DNA of 64,000 nucleotides from Leptoclinus maculatus (GCA_032191485.1 JAVDOI010000020.1:2762111-2826110), one strand, 5' to 3'. Shown: positions 24,785 to 37,737, numbered from the stretch's first letter. Made by a program: numbers and translations. Notes: generated by a model not told the origin, from the letters alone.

Positions 24785-25215
24785 GGCCTTCACCTACAAA
24801 ATGTCACTCAAAGAGAGACATGTAAACCGGGAAGAGACTCAAAGTGACCACTAAAGAAACGACTAGAACGAGACACAAAAAGCCTACAGAGAGACCACAA
24901 AGGGAGGAAAATAGCTGCAAAGAGAACCAAAGAGACTCACAACGACTATGAAAAGGGGAAAAAAACAATCACACAGAGAGGCGCAAAATGACTGCAAAGA
25001 GGAAAAGAATGACCTCAAAAAGAAGCAAAACAACTACAAAGAGACACAACACAAATACAACTAAAAGGGGAAAACCAACCACAGACAAAAAAGAACTAGA
25101 AAAAGATCAAAACAAAGAGATGCAAAATGACCACAAAGAGAGCCGAAACCCCAGAGAGATGTGTAACGCCTACTAATAGATACAAAACAACAGCAAAAAG
25201 AGGCTAAACAAATAG
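24785..25215. repeat. Degenerate AAAGAGAC-type minisatellite
   Basis: About 430 bp of A-rich sequence made of diverged short units built on ACAAAGAGAC and CAAAATGAC (for example CACAAAGAGAGCC, CAAAATGACC, TACAAAGAGACAC), repeating roughly every 20 nt. Base composition differs sharply from the flanks. It lies in the intron just downstream of exon 8. The 62-codon lysine-rich frame inside it is a by-product. Confidence 0.75.
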
Positions 25216-25309
25216 TAAGTATTAGTGGGGAATTTTATTTGTCTGTGCCCACAGTCCCATAATACGCCCACGTGTGCACATGGTTGCATGTTTGATCAGC
25301 TACACACTG

Positions 25310-25329
25310 TATATATATATATATATATA
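25310..25329. repeat. (TA)10 run
   Basis: Alternating TA dinucleotides about 50 nt downstream of the exon-8 donor. Other TA-rich runs are near 6450-6466, 20557-20570, 31090-31150 and 41375-41391. Confidence 0.9.
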
Positions 25330-25376
25330 AATATACAGTACATTCACAAACTGCACGATCACACAGAGACACTCAC

Positions 25377-25538
25377 ATCTTTAAGGCAGCCCATGAAGTT
25401 GTTGCTGACTGGTGATCCGGGCAGGTCCGCGGTGTTGGGGCTCCCTCCAATGTAGAAGAAGTCATCTGAACCCAACATGGTGTAATCCTCCTGGGTGTAA
25501 CCAGTGGTGGTCAATATACCATCCACTGAGATGGTCAC
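25377..25538 (-). CDS. nrxn2: Neurexin-2 alpha internal exon (canonical exon 8), LNS2 C-terminal part
   Basis: A 162-nt, phase 0-0 exon of 54 codons running from [20 protein letters not shown] through [20 protein letters not shown] to FMGCLKD. It continues LNS2 after the SS2 insertion point and includes the conserved cysteine near the end of the LNS fold (GCLKD). The acceptor is CTGTGCCAG next to the first GTG codon. The donor is GAT|GTGAGT at 25376-25371, a strong consensus. The exon length equals the mammalian exon as I remember it. [12 protein letters not shown] with a terminal KD, rather than VGGSPSTADLPG with KE, is the neurexin-2 version. The open frame around it continues into a pyrimidine-rich intron and should not be read as coding. 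Confidence 0.96.
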
Positions 25539-28500
25539 CTGGCACAGGCATGGCCCAAAAGAGACAGACCGAGAGATAGGTAGAAACAGAGAATGCCGAG
25601 AGTGGAGGGGAATTAGAAGAATGAGGAGAAACAAGGAAGAAAGTGGATTAAACACCAACGATAGGGGTGGGGTTGTCCTCTAAATGGTAGCGCTGGGTTG
25701 GTTGCTTTTGGTGCCACTCAGACTGGGGGCTTTCACTCTAGAGTGCAGTTGCTAAGAGAAAACCAATGGATCAGCGCTGTGCTCACTATGTAATCACTGA
25801 CTCCTGATCTAATTGAGTAATTGTTAAAGTAACTGCATCCTACTCTGGATTAAGTGCACCTTAAAGACATGTCAAAATCAATACAGCAACCGGTACAACA
25901 GCATGATCCTACAGGTACGACTATTGTTTAAATATCAAATGGCCTTTCCTTGCGATCAGATATTCTGCAATAGTCTTGAACCAGTCCTCACTCGAGGTCC
26001 TACCAGCTCAAATACAACCCATTGCTGTCTAATTGTATTATATCATGGCTGTATGTGCTGTCAGAGCCACAGCTATGCCTCTACACAAACATCTAGCCAA
26101 ATAATGCCGTTTGATTCGGGGGGGATTTGTGCAGTTAGTGACCAATTTATGGTCTAATTCTCCTAATAGAGCTGGCCTGGGCCAAAGTGAAGTACTCATG
26201 TCTCTGATTTAACATCTGTTATTCTGCATAAATGCGCAGAGCTTAAATACAGGACTGCAGGGAGCCGTGTACACAACCATCTGCTTTGCACACTCAGAAG
26301 TGATGCTAGCACACACTACCTTCACTTCATTCAACGCCTAACTTGTATTTTGGCCTTTTACAATAAGACTTTGCGTTTAGCAGTACGTAATGTATGCCCG
26401 CTGGCTCTACTTTCCTGTAATGTAGTTTTGATGAGCATCATTTTTCTAACAGCAGGCTGTGAGCACAGACACAATCCTCTTCCTTTTTAAATACAATACA
26501 CAAAAGAATTGATTTCAATCTGCAACAATAGAAACACAAAAACAAAAGAACAGCTTCAACTGAACAGGAAGTGCTGTAAGCCTTCTAAAGCAGAGCTGAA
26601 AAGAAACCTTAGCAACTGCACTCAACAGACCAGTCGCCCCAGTTAAGTGCTCATCTGTACTTTTTTTGATGATTTTTGTACTTCCCCTCTAAACAGGGCA
26701 ACTCATTTTTATGTCTGCTGTTACTACTTGGAGATAAAGAGCGATGATCGTATTGGCCAGGTGTATCTGGCACGAAGAATCTGCGGTTGACAGTGCTGGT
26801 GTGTCGGGGTCGTCTTTGAAGATCTTGGATGCGGCTTTCAGCAGGGCAACTTCAGTTATCCTATAGTGACGAGAGGGGACCTTACAGGTGGCTGAGGAGG
26901 AGAAACGGGGGGGGGGGATGTCTCACGGCGTGTGCCATTTAGGACGCTTCTACGGACTTTGACCTCTTCTCGAAATTAGGAGGTGGGATGGAGAGTAAAA
27001 GGGTAGTTATAACCTGTATAAGCTAGACTCTTTGGATGTGGGAGGATAGTTTGTGGAGGGTTGTTAATGGTATACCTTCAGGGAAGGATGTGCTCATGAG
27101 GGACTTATATCGTCTAGCTGCCAGACACCTATGAAGTCCCCAGCTAAAAAGGGGAAATTAGAGATTAGCAATGTTTCTTTCTCTTGTCATCTCCATCATC
27201 CCAGCGTCCACCACTTCAATTGTTCATCAAAGCATTCAATACAAATAAATCCCTGGGGCTATCTTATGGAATCAGAGGTCGGACGTAATCAGCAAGAAAG
27301 AACCCAGAGAGCAAAGATAAGCAAATTAATTGTTAGTCAAAAATGAACAATATCCAAACAAATATCCAAGTGTTTGGATGTTTGTTTTTTTGAGCTGACT
27401 TTGTAAATATTCACGAGAGCCAGCGAGACTTCGCTTGAACCAGACTGCACACTCAACCCATTCAGTGACATTACAAGCACTTGCATCACCGGCCAGACGG
27501 GAAAGAAAAAGGGGGTGATGATATCACAGGTTGCTGCAGGAAATACCCCGATACTCCCGGCCTGGGGGCCGTACAGTTAGGAGGACATGCTTTCCTGTCT
27601 CAAAACTGTTATTAATTATTACATTAATGGAGGGGGAGTAAAATATGAAGGTTCCACCAGAGATACTGGCTGTTTGTTCTCCATTGTGTTGTTATTTTTT
27701 TAGCGTGGAGAAAAACAGCTTGAAAAAAGGTGTAATTGTGGACATGTGACTTGTCAACAAGTCAAGGCACAGCAATGCAAACAGTTGGATCCAGGTCACT
27801 CAAAGGAATACCGGCTGTGCCTGCCTTTCCTGCATAGTGAATGCATTCAAAGTAATTGTAGTGACAGAACCAAAGCACTCAATCATGTGAAATGGTGGCT
27901 TACCCCATTATTCACTATATGAAAACAACCGTGACTTATTTTGCCGTGGAAAATGCCTTTAACGGACCCGAGCACGTGCAACAATATGGCCTGAAGATAA
28001 TGATTTGTGATTGTGCGATCACAGCCTGGTGTGATAATCTAAGCACGTCTGATGAATACAAAACTACTGGATTTATTGAAAACGATGAAAACAGCAAAAC
28101 CTCAAATCTAACAATCTGGCACCTAAACCAGCACACCTCCACTAACAATAGGCCTTTCTAAGTAAGACAACAAACATTACACACAAAGTACACGTGCTGC
28201 TTCTGTTGGGTCCCTTGGTTCTTACCCAGCTGCTCTTTAAACACTCCTTTAGCTCAGTACACACAGAAACCACACAGAGCTGGCTGGTCGGAGCTGTTTA
28301 CAGCTGAATGTACTGTGAAGGGATTGACTGAGCTCTGAATCCAGGTCATGGGGAGCATTGCGTTTTGCCTACATGGCCCCGTGGTGGGGGGGGAATGGTC
28401 TCTGTTATGATTTAAACCCCCCATACATGCAATCAATCCTTCTCTTTTGTCCGTGCTGCTCTTAAACCACCGACTACCTACAGAATATCAAAGTGCTCGT

Positions 28501-28734
28501 GATGGGGCTTCACAGGGTGAAGTAGAACGCTTCTCCTTGTGGAGTCCCGCTGTGTGATCAGCCGAGCGTGTTACTGCTTCATCGACCATATCTGGCCCCA
28601 TGGCTGCAGGCTGCAGGCAACTAAACGCTCAGACAAGTAGATCCCCCTTCATCACGTTAACGAAGGCCAACACCATTCACACTGTGTCAATAACACGCTA
28701 CATGAAACGTTAGCACTAAGCAGACGCAATGAAA

Positions 28735-29205
28735 TGATAATATCCTTTACTAATCATTAAAATGCTATTTCTAACAGTATATTGTTGCTCTCACAATGTT
28801 GAATATACTATAGTAAGTATGCGTTAATGATAACTAAATGGTTTGTAAACCTTTAATAAACCATTTGTAAAACATCGATCAAACATTATGGCCCATATGA
28901 CACATTGTTAATGGTTAATAATTGGTTAATATGGTATATATGAGTTTATGTGTTCAAAACTAAACCGGAAATAAATTGTGGACTAATATAATGAGAATAC
29001 AATTGTTATGGTCTCTTTACAGCTACAATATGATATATACATTAAAATATAATGATATCATATTACACAAACATTACTAATGATTAATTAACATGATGAA
29101 GATATCTTTGTTTGTTAACAGTTAAAAGTATATTAACTTAAGTTGAATTAACTATAAATGTACCAATTATTAATGATGGCTAATACAAAGTGTTCCTGTT
29201 AAACT
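28735..29205. repeat. AT-rich segment with inverted repeats, possible degenerate transposable element
   Basis: An AT-rich block containing many TTAAT/ATTAA motifs and a 9-bp inverted repeat (AAATGGTTT at 28836-28844, AAACCATTT at 28858-28866). It ends near ACAAAGTGTTCC. The style resembles noncoding AT-rich DNA elements of fish, but clear termini or target duplications were not found. Confidence 0.35.
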
Positions 29206-29864
29206 AGCAGACTGCTCACCCTACATGAGAGACAGAAGAGGAATATTACATTGGAAGCTATATTATGTCAGGCCGACTTTCTTCTATCCAAGAATAAAGA
29301 TTGTGTTCTACCTTCAATTATTAAAAGCATTCAGTCTTTACTTTCACTTCTAGTTTCTTTGTCAACAATATTTCTAAAGCAGGCAGCAGCGTCTGACCAG
29401 GTACGGATGCACGTCAGCACCTTCAAGTGCTTAACGGCATAATCCCTGCAAAGAAGCAGCGAGCTTACCTTGGAAATGTATCACTTACCCTCGCTGGCAC
29501 GAGTTACATTTCATCTTTTGCAGGAAGAAAGAACGTGTTATACTCTGTATAACAGCGGTTGCATAATACAGTCGAAGGCTCACATAAGAAACGCATCGTC
29601 ACAGATCAACACCCCCGTTCACTGGGGTCAGAGCCAGAGCCGCAGGAATGAGGGATGTCCAAGAGAGAAAGAGAAGGAAGACATTCCCATCCAGCGGTGG
29701 ACTTCTGTAGGTGTCTGGCAGCTTTATTATTTCAACACTACATATGTAGTTTCTAACAGAGCTCCACATCTAGGTTAGTAAATGAGGGAGGGGTGGGAGG
29801 CTGGGGCGAGGGCTGTTTCGGCAACAGTTGTCAAGGGAATGGGGGAGAGAAAGGGAGGAGGTTT

Positions 29865-29884
29865 TTGTTGTTGTTGTTGTTGTT
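29865..29884. repeat. (TTG) trinucleotide run
   Basis: About six and a half tandem TTG units in intronic DNA. Confidence 0.9.
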
Positions 29885-32445
29885 TGCTAAAGTTAAAAGG
29901 GTTGGAGGGTGAACAAAATCGGTTAGTATTTTTGTAAGTAAGGGAAAGTCAGACACAAAAATGGTTGTTAGTACAATTACAACAAAGGTTTGATTCAAAC
30001 AGATTAGTAACACTGTTTTAGTAAATTTAGTCAAAGTGATAAGTTAGATGAGGATTCTTTAAAAGTCCTCTGACATTTGATTGCTCAAACCAGGTCCGAA
30101 ATATGGACTGAATGTGTTATTTCATGTGCGAGGGTTTGCTTTGGTTAAGAGGAAACAAAATGAATCCATCCAAGCGAACAGGGTGACACACAAGCCATGC
30201 ACTTAAAAATGGAAAGGATGACAGGAAGAATGAGGATTGGATGGGGTTCCATTAGACACGACACAAACAGACCAACTATTAGATGAATAATGAAAAATAA
30301 AATAAAAAACATCTGGCAAGATGCAGCAAAATGGGAAAGTGGTGGGGCAGCGAATGTAATTGCAGGGCACCACGACACCAGACAGATGGGGAAAGGAGGA
30401 GAGCTTCCAATGTTAAGACAAGGATGCAACAGAAAGACCCATGGAGACACGTGTACAGCAGACTGACACGTGCTGGACTAGAGCAGCATCCACACCTCTG
30501 TGTATGCTGATGTGAAGACGTTCTAGCCATCAGAGACATGCAGACAGGGTGCAGGGACAGGATGGGACCAATCACAGATGAAACCAATGGAGATGAGAGG
30601 GTTTTTAAAGAAGAGGGAACATTGAGAGGGGAGAGAGGACGTCACCGTCTTGGTGAATAGAACAATTAGTATCCCATGTCCTCAGACATGATCACACTTC
30701 TCATTATGCCTCCACTTGAACTTTCGCCACGAGATTTTCGGATGCGAGCTCCAAATAGCTTCATCACTTTTGTCAAATGTGAGAGTGAGTAAGTCACCAG
30801 ATACAGTGGCTTACCGCACACTCTCAACAGCTTTCCCCCCCCCCACTCATGCGTTCTGATGGAGTGGGCAGGTGTACTCCGTGGGGCATCAATCCTCTAT
30901 TCACCCAGAAAATGAAAGTCTGTCTCCCCTCTTTGCTCTTTCCCATTTTTTCTCGTTTCAACAGGATAAGGTGTGAGGTCGTTATTCATTTTAGTAAGTT
31001 AATTTTGAAGTTAAAAAGTAAAAAAAAATAAAACAGCAAGAGGGTGTGGCTAACATGTTTCATGGCCGTATTGATTAAAATAGGACAATTGATATATGTA
31101 TGTATATATGTTAGCCATGATATATACATATACATATATTCTCAATCTGTATATAAAAAAACAGAACAAAATGAAATAAAGATAAGATCGGGAAGGGGTG
31201 TCCAAGTCTCTTCATGCAAGGGTGGAGGCCAGTAAAGTATAAGAAATATAAGTTAGTGTTAGTGTTAATGAGGGGTCGATCGCACACTCTTCAGATTTCC
31301 CCTTTATCTGCATCAATGGACAGACCGCTGCATTCATTCATTAAAAAGTCCAGTGAAAGGAAGTAACACTCATCGCAGCTACTAAAAGCAGATCCCACCG
31401 AGGTCTGAGTCAGAGAGTCTTCGTTCTCTGCATGTCCGCAGTGTTCCCAGTCTGCAGCTCAATAAAAGAGCAATTGTCATTTCATTTTCAATCATGAGCT
31501 TTCATCGGTACTCCGGGTCTGATTTGCTGCACCCGAGATCAGGGGACTAATGCCACATTAAAGCACTTTATTAAGCGTGCACATGTGCGTGCAGGAGCGG
31601 GAATGGGTTCAGGTGCTGGTCTGGGAACAGCCCCATCTTGATCATAACTCAGCCTAAGGCCACTAATGGGATCAAACCCTCATTTGAGGCCTACTTTACA
31701 GTGAGGGCTTCGGCCATTAAATCAAGAGTTGTAAATACTCTTCATGCCTCCATAAACCACAGGATGGCAAGCCGAGATAACAGGTGACTATAGAACAGGC
31801 TGAGCGGGTCCAACTGGGTCCAACGTGACAAGATGCTCTCATCAGTTGTTAGACATGTTGAAGAAATGAACTGATTTTTGTTTTGTGTTACTTGCTCTCA
31901 CTGGAGTCTATTAAGCCATTTAAGTGCTTGAGAAATCTGCGGTGTACGGTCACTTCATAGGGTTCTACGAAGGACAATAAATCAGGAGGAAACAGGGATT
32001 AACACAAAGAAATAAAAAGGTACCTACTCAAACTTTACTCAATTGAGAAAAGATATTGCATCATGATTCTTTATTTCTTCATACGGATAGTGTTGGAAGT
32101 AAAAAATATATAAAATAATAAAAAAAGGGGCAGAAAATAAAAAAGCAACAAATAAAATTGTAAAATCTAAATTTGTGTAATTTCTATGTATTTTTGGGCG
32201 GACCTCTTTGGATGAACACGATAATTCTTTTCAGGAAGGGGGGCAGGGTGGGGGGGCTGGATGGCAATAAAAAAAGCAAATACATATATATAGAGAGAGG
32301 GCTAAAAGAAAAACAGAGAGGTGGAGTTTTTCAGCTACCTTGGAATTGATGGCGGATTGTACTTTCAGTAAAGCAAACAGAATAGAGAGAGGTAACGGAA
32401 AACCCAGGGCAAACCAAAGTATAAGACAATTAGAATGATATCTAC

Positions 32446-32490
32446 CATATAATGCAGTTTGTTTACCATAGCGTGTCCAATGCCTGCGTG
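32446..32490 (-). CDS. nrxn2: Neurexin-2 SS2 cassette microexon (canonical exon 7), two alternative donors
   Basis: A 45-nt phase 0-0 microexon encoding HAGIGHAMVNKLHYM, the alternative insert of neurexin splice site 2 inside LNS2. It closely matches the mammalian insert HSGIGHAMVNKLHCS. The acceptor is TCTCCTGAAG at 32491-32500, behind a long pyrimidine tract. The distal donor is ATG|GTAGAT at 32448-32440. An internal donor, ATG|GTAAAC, would end the exon at 32467 and give a 24-nt, 8-residue form (HAGIGHAM). Skipping, short use and long use all keep frame, so 0, 8 or 15 residues can be inserted between RNLRQ of exon 6 and VTISVDG of exon 8. This agrees with the known three-state SS2 of neurexins. 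Sequence identity, frame, order and both splice signals agree, so the call is strong although no transcript is available. Confidence 0.93.
32461..32469 (-). promoter_or_regulatory. Internal alternative 5' splice site of SS2 microexon
   Basis: On the minus strand the sequence ATG|GTAAAC offers a donor 24 nt into the SS2 microexon. Use of it gives the 8-residue insert instead of the 15-residue one. The distal donor has the same ATG|GTA core (ATG|GTAGAT), so both insert forms end in methionine. Neither has G at +5, which suggests weak, regulated sites. Confidence 0.75.
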
Positions 32491-33028
32491 CTTCAGGAGA
32501 AAACAGGGGGAGGAGAAAGAAAAAAATAATAATGACAAACCTTAAACTCAAGAAAACACACCTCAACCCCAAAAAAGTGGCAAAGAAAAAAGAAAAATTT
32601 GCCTTTTGCAAAACCAGCTTTACAAAAAATGAATCTAATGTTAAAATATCATTAAAAAGAAAAAGATATCTCCCTATTGTTCATATATTAAAACATCCAA
32701 ATAAAGAAATAAAGAAAGTAATTGTAGAATCATTTTGTTTTAAAAAGGGTCATCTACAAAATAAAACAAAAGGAATAAAAGGATAACAATACATTTGTTA
32801 GTATGTAAGTCGCAAGTTAAGTAGAGAAAACAACAGATGGTTCACATTCCGTGAATGACACAGTGTTAGTTGTTGAAATCATAAAAGGTAAGGGGAAAGA
32901 AAATTCACCAATGAAAAGAGTCAAATTGGAAGAATTCTGAAGCTTGTTGTTAGTAAAAGAGACAAGAGTTAGCAAATCAACTTCCACAGAGGGGATTTGG
33001 CTAGTTGTGATGGGGATGTTTGTTTTGA

Positions 33029-33050
33029 GGGGGGGGAGGGGGGGGGGGGG
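33029..33050. repeat. Interrupted G tract
   Basis: G8-A-G13 run. A G17 tract follows at 33576-33592. On the transcribed strand these are C tracts. Confidence 0.9.
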
Positions 33051-36000
33051 TGTTCACTCTGACAGGCTAATCTGGTCAGTGGGCTTGGCTGGCGGTGGGA
33101 TGGCGTCCTTTAGAGTACTGGGCGAGGCCAATCGTGTGTCTTGATGACTTGAAAAGGTGCAATTCTCTAAGCAAAATGTCCCCAGGAAGTCATTACGGGT
33201 CTAATGAGATATATGCAGGGGGAAAACCCCAAAAATACATTATTGCATTGTGAAAATGGACAATTGTGGTAAAAAAACGACATTCCATTTTCAGTGATGT
33301 GAAATCATCGGGGGGGGGCATTTAGGGAAACAGAATTGAATTAGCATATTGGTAAGCATGAGAGAAGGGCAGAGAGAACGACAGAGGGGTTTCACTGAGG
33401 GTACCCGCAGCATCCTGACAGACAGAGGAAGGGGTGATTAGGCACTCAAGTCATTTCCACAATAACGGTCATCGTCCATGTCCCTGGGGAGAGAAGAGCT
33501 AGCAAACTAGAACATGTCAATGCATCAGGGACCATGTGACACATCTGCAGCCTGCCACCTGTGCATTATGTCACTGGGGGGGGGGGGGGGGGAGGAAAAA
33601 TAGATTAGATGACGGAAATAGATCATGACTGTTCCTGATGTTTTTGTGGCCAATAATGCGCTTCTAACGAGCAAGTGACGTAGTGTGAATCACAGCAGAG
33701 CTGACAGTGAGGAGTACAGTCCAGTTCAAAGAGGAGCCTCACTGTTAAATGTGCCGATGCGTTGATTCGTTCAGTGACGATGGTACGGTACAGTATTTAC
33801 GTTCGCGACTCCTCGTCTTTCCTGCAGAGAGTCTGACGGTAGCGTCTCACGTCTGTCCATGCTGCCGAGCGGTAATAGTGAGAGTACCAGCAGTGAGAGG
33901 GTAACCGATCTATCACTGGGATCTGCCTCGAGTTTCCCCTCAGGACGGAGGGAACATCTAGAGGACATCTGATATCTGGAGCTGAGAGCTGAAAGTGTCG
34001 GCGACCACTTCTGACGCCAGCATGTGTGCAGAGTCTATGCAGTCCCATTCATTGGGGATGGGGCACTACCCAATTGAAATGTCAATGTGTGACTCCGGCT
34101 GTTATGGTGCTGTTTAAATACAATAGCAACACAGCGCTCAGTCAGGCAGTTGAGATGTATACACACAGAGAGAAACTCCATCAGTCTGTCCCTGTAGTAT
34201 GTACAGTGCACCACTGTGTGTGGGCTGGATTACTCCGTTTGTGCCATCTGTGTGGGTGTCTAAGTGGCAGCCATAAACAAAGTCCCCCCCCGATGGGGCT
34301 AACTGGTCAATCTGAAGTCTCATGCACGCCCACTCTCCTCGGGGGTCATGGTAAAGTGCCGTCCTCAGTCCCCCACTCTGTCTAATGACTCCTCTTAATC
34401 CATTAATTAGGTGAATGTGATTCAAACGTGGATGTGACTTTGTACCTCACGCTGCAGTAACATGAGCGGATGAGATGGATAGGAGGCTCCGACGACTGGG
34501 AACCTGCTTTATTAAGTTAGACAAATGTGCTCTTACAAAAGGTGGCAATGATTGTTTCCTCCACTCATTGAAAGACCGTCTGCGAGACGATTAAGTGCAA
34601 CATTTGGAATTCAGCAAGTTTCAGATCCCTCACAGGCGTTTGATGTCTGGATGAACTTATCGCTCGATCCGTTCTTTGACGGAGCAGCCCTGGGATGGTT
34701 GTGAAAAATGTATCCTTCAGAAAAAATTGCTGATGATCTTTGAAATGACACGATAAAGTGAAGTCAGCATGTGCAAAAGCTGGGTGGTGGAAATGAAAGG
34801 AGGAGATTCTATTTGGAGATCTGTGTGCATGGTGTCTGCATACTATTCTCTATAATGAGTTAACATACCTGTGAGTCTAATGGGGACAATAGTTTTGAAA
34901 TTGGTCCAGTATTGAGGGAGAACACAGAGACAGAAGCCGCTGAACGGGCTGCAGTGTATTCCTTCAATGCAATGTCTCACCCTGGATCTGAACCACTAAA
35001 ACCGCATTGTTTGCCACCGACAGGCTCAGATTGTTATTATGAGTGTCTGACAACATGATGAAGAGAACTCTCCAGAGAAATAAAACATCTCTCTTTACCT
35101 TAAACTTGAACCAGTCTGTCATTGTGTCTAACCAAGACTCGCTCAAGGAGAAGTCTCATTCTCAAATCTGGCGAGAGGCTTAGGCCTCACCCACACTGTG
35201 GAATCAGCTCAATATTCAGCCATGACATTTGAAAGTCTTAAAGATTCCACTAACAATAACAATAAGCTACATGTTCTGTCCTCCAACGCAACCTATAAGG
35301 TCAAGGCATGCAGACTAATGAAGACTGACTTTGTAACAGACGAAGGACTAAAGGAGATGGAAATAACACATGAATGTATATATACAGATAATATAGATAT
35401 ATGCAGTCTAGATAGGTAGGTAGACTGGGGTCATGATAAGAGGAAGATGTACAACTGCCAGACTAGAAGGGAAACAAAGTGAGCCATTGGAAGTGAAGAT
35501 CTAGAGGCGTAGCCATTATACTAGTCAGACTGTCCACTGTAGATACTGCTGAAGTGGTAAAGTTTGTTTTATTTTTGTAATTGAATGATTGGACTGATAA
35601 CTATAAATATACAGTGGACTGACAACAACTCAGAGTACCAAAAGATAAAAGTGTCTCAGGACTCTGATCCAGTGTATAAAGGAGAGGAGGAATGCAAGAG
35701 TATCACAAATAGACCAGCTACTAATTTGACTGTCTTACAGTAAATTTCCAACCACCAACCCAGCATGCCTGGAGCCCCTGCTGTGACAGCACATCCCCCT
35801 CTCTGTAATTGACCCATGTGGGAAAAGGAAGGTTGTGAGTGCCAATGTTTGCTGATGGAGGATACAGCTCCCAGTCGTGTAAACAACCACAGGCCCAGGC
35901 AAACAACTTGGTGTTGCATCTGTCTCACGGGGCCCCCTGGGGATAATACATGGCCATGTATTAAATACCACGGGTTAGCAAAAAACGAGCTACTGCTGCT

Positions 36001-37707
36001 AACGCTGTCATTCACCCTCAGTGTTTGGTAGCCGCGCATTTCCCAGACAGGGGGAGCGGTTGACATGCCTCTTCCAACCTGTGCCGAGGACCTGCAGGAT
36101 GGCAAAGATGTAAGATGGTGTTTTTGTTGAGTCGCTGATCTGTTACACACTTGTCACAGTGGACGCTGCTGAACTGTGGCCACCAGCGAATAACTGAATA
36201 CATATTTCATGACAAATGGACAGTGCAGCCCCGAGCCAAGATTTACAGTCCAGATAGATTTATCCTTGTGAGGTAGACAAGTCTGACTGATGACCATTCT
36301 CCTATACTCCTATAATAAGTGATGAAACTGATATTGTGGAATAGTAGTATGGGGTGGGAGGGGAGGATATAGGGGCGGTTTGTCACCAGGCGGAAATTCC
36401 AGTCTGAATTAATGATTAGAGACGCATGATGAATCTGTATGCGTTACCTGTGTAGGTATGAGCTCAGTGTGTGTTGGCTGCGAGTGTGAGCATCCTAATC
36501 ACACTGCATCTATGTGCCATGCCGGGTATTTATGCATGCGTGGTGTATTAGGCGTTCCTCTGCAACACAGACACTCGGCGAGTGACCCTGTCAGATGGAG
36601 GGGAACTGGGCTTCGATTCAAAACTGCTCTTTCAGGTACATGCGGTTCCGCGTTCATTCCAATCATCCGCCATTCAGTCCCGTCGGCCTCTCTCTGAATC
36701 TGGCTGCAAGTAATGGAAACTGGCAGACAGGCTTCAGGTGCAAATATAAATGTCACTGCAATTACGGCGGAGAGAAGTCTGCAAACAAACAGTGTGTGTG
36801 TGTGTGTGTGTGTGTGGAGATTGCAGGAGAACATATTGTGTATTGCAGTGCAGATGGTCATAATTCTCTCTCCCTTTCCGTTGTGCTTCCCATCATCCTC
36901 ACCTCCATTCCCCATCTCTGGCTGGCTGACTAACTGAATGACTCCCTCCGTGTCCTTTGTTTCCGTTTAGATTCCATCAGGATGAGTTCAATCGCAACCC
37001 ACAAGTACAACTGGTATTTCAGTTTACAGTAAAGAAACTGATCATTTGCACATTGTTAAGCTGATTGCATTGGACTATTCTGTGGATGCACTTGGCCTGG
37101 CTTAGCTCGATGCTTGCATGTCCTTAGAATCATTTGCTGCTCTTTTTAAAACAAAAGAAATGCAATAAATTCATACATCATGGGGGGAGGGGGGGGGGAT
37201 CAACTGCATAGTTCACTTTTACTCCCATCTCTTGAAAATACATTTGGATTGAGCTGTGAGCACAAAGCTACAGCAGCTGAACATGAATATGCATGTTTTA
37301 GCTCTTCTTAATTGTATATAGCTTGTATTGACTTGCTTGGCTAAAGAGCAACACTTTCCCATTTGGATGCAGGTAACTGCTAAGGATGCCTTTGATGGTG
37401 GCGTTAACATTCACCCTGCTGCTATTTTACTACAAGTTTTCAACACTGATACAGATGTTAATAACATAAACTCACTGCTAGACTTTCTCCTCTCCTTGTT
37501 CTGTTCCCTCCCTCCCTCTCTTCCTTATTCTCGTACTTGTTTCTGTCTCACTGGCATTTTATTGCCTGTTTGAATGTGCTAATGACACGGATATTTGTTA
37601 TCTGATTACAGGTCTCCCGGAAAGAGGGATGAATAAACATAAAAGTGCTGGAGCAGGTAGCGGCAAATGAGGCTGATGAGTGAGCGAGTGTGGGCATGCG
37701 GGCGGAT

Positions 37708-37737
37708 ATGCTAATGCGGTGGCAATGTGATGCAAAT
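37708..37737. promoter_or_regulatory. Paired POU octamer-like motifs
   Basis: ATGCTAAT at 37708-37715 and a perfect octamer ATGCAAAT at 37730-37737 lie 22 nt apart. Octamers bind POU-homeodomain factors, which include neural Brn/Oct proteins. Whether this intronic site is functional is inference only. Confidence 0.3.

Larger units (their letters stand above)
18476..25376 (-). other. Intron between exons 8 and 9 (6.9 kb)
   Basis: No coding exon found. Contents include G16 (22638-22653), a TG array (22772-22807), a GA-rich purine block ending in G18 (about 22955-23043), a degenerate AAAGAGAC-type minisatellite (about 24785-25215) and a TA run (25310-25329) about 50 nt beyond the exon-8 donor. 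Confidence 0.8.
25539..32445 (-). other. Intron between SS2 exon and exon 8 (6.9 kb)
   Basis: No coding exon found. Contents: G9-type tracts near 26908 and 28385, an AT-rich inverted-repeat-containing segment (about 28735-29205), a TTG trinucleotide run (29865-29884), a C tract near 30833-30844, TA-rich DNA near 31090-31150, and A-rich sequence from about 32100 leading up to the SS2 microexon. Confidence 0.8.

Noticed and set aside
25359..25658. 99-codon minus frame starting with Met upstream of exon 8
   Set aside because: The N-terminal part is the pyrimidine-tract intron translated. The true exon starts at the acceptor before 25538.
32530..32790. Lys-rich 84-codon plus frame beside SS2
   Set aside because: Translation of A-rich DNA complementary to the pyrimidine tract upstream of the SS2 acceptor.
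33771..34048. Minus-strand frames near a CTGCAG acceptor-like motif
   Set aside because: No conserved peptide and both frames break. Probably unique intron sequence.
35656..36150. 164-codon minus-strand open frame
   Set aside because: The longest frame by codons, but no domain, no splice support, Ser/Trp-rich composition typical of chance, and located in intron.
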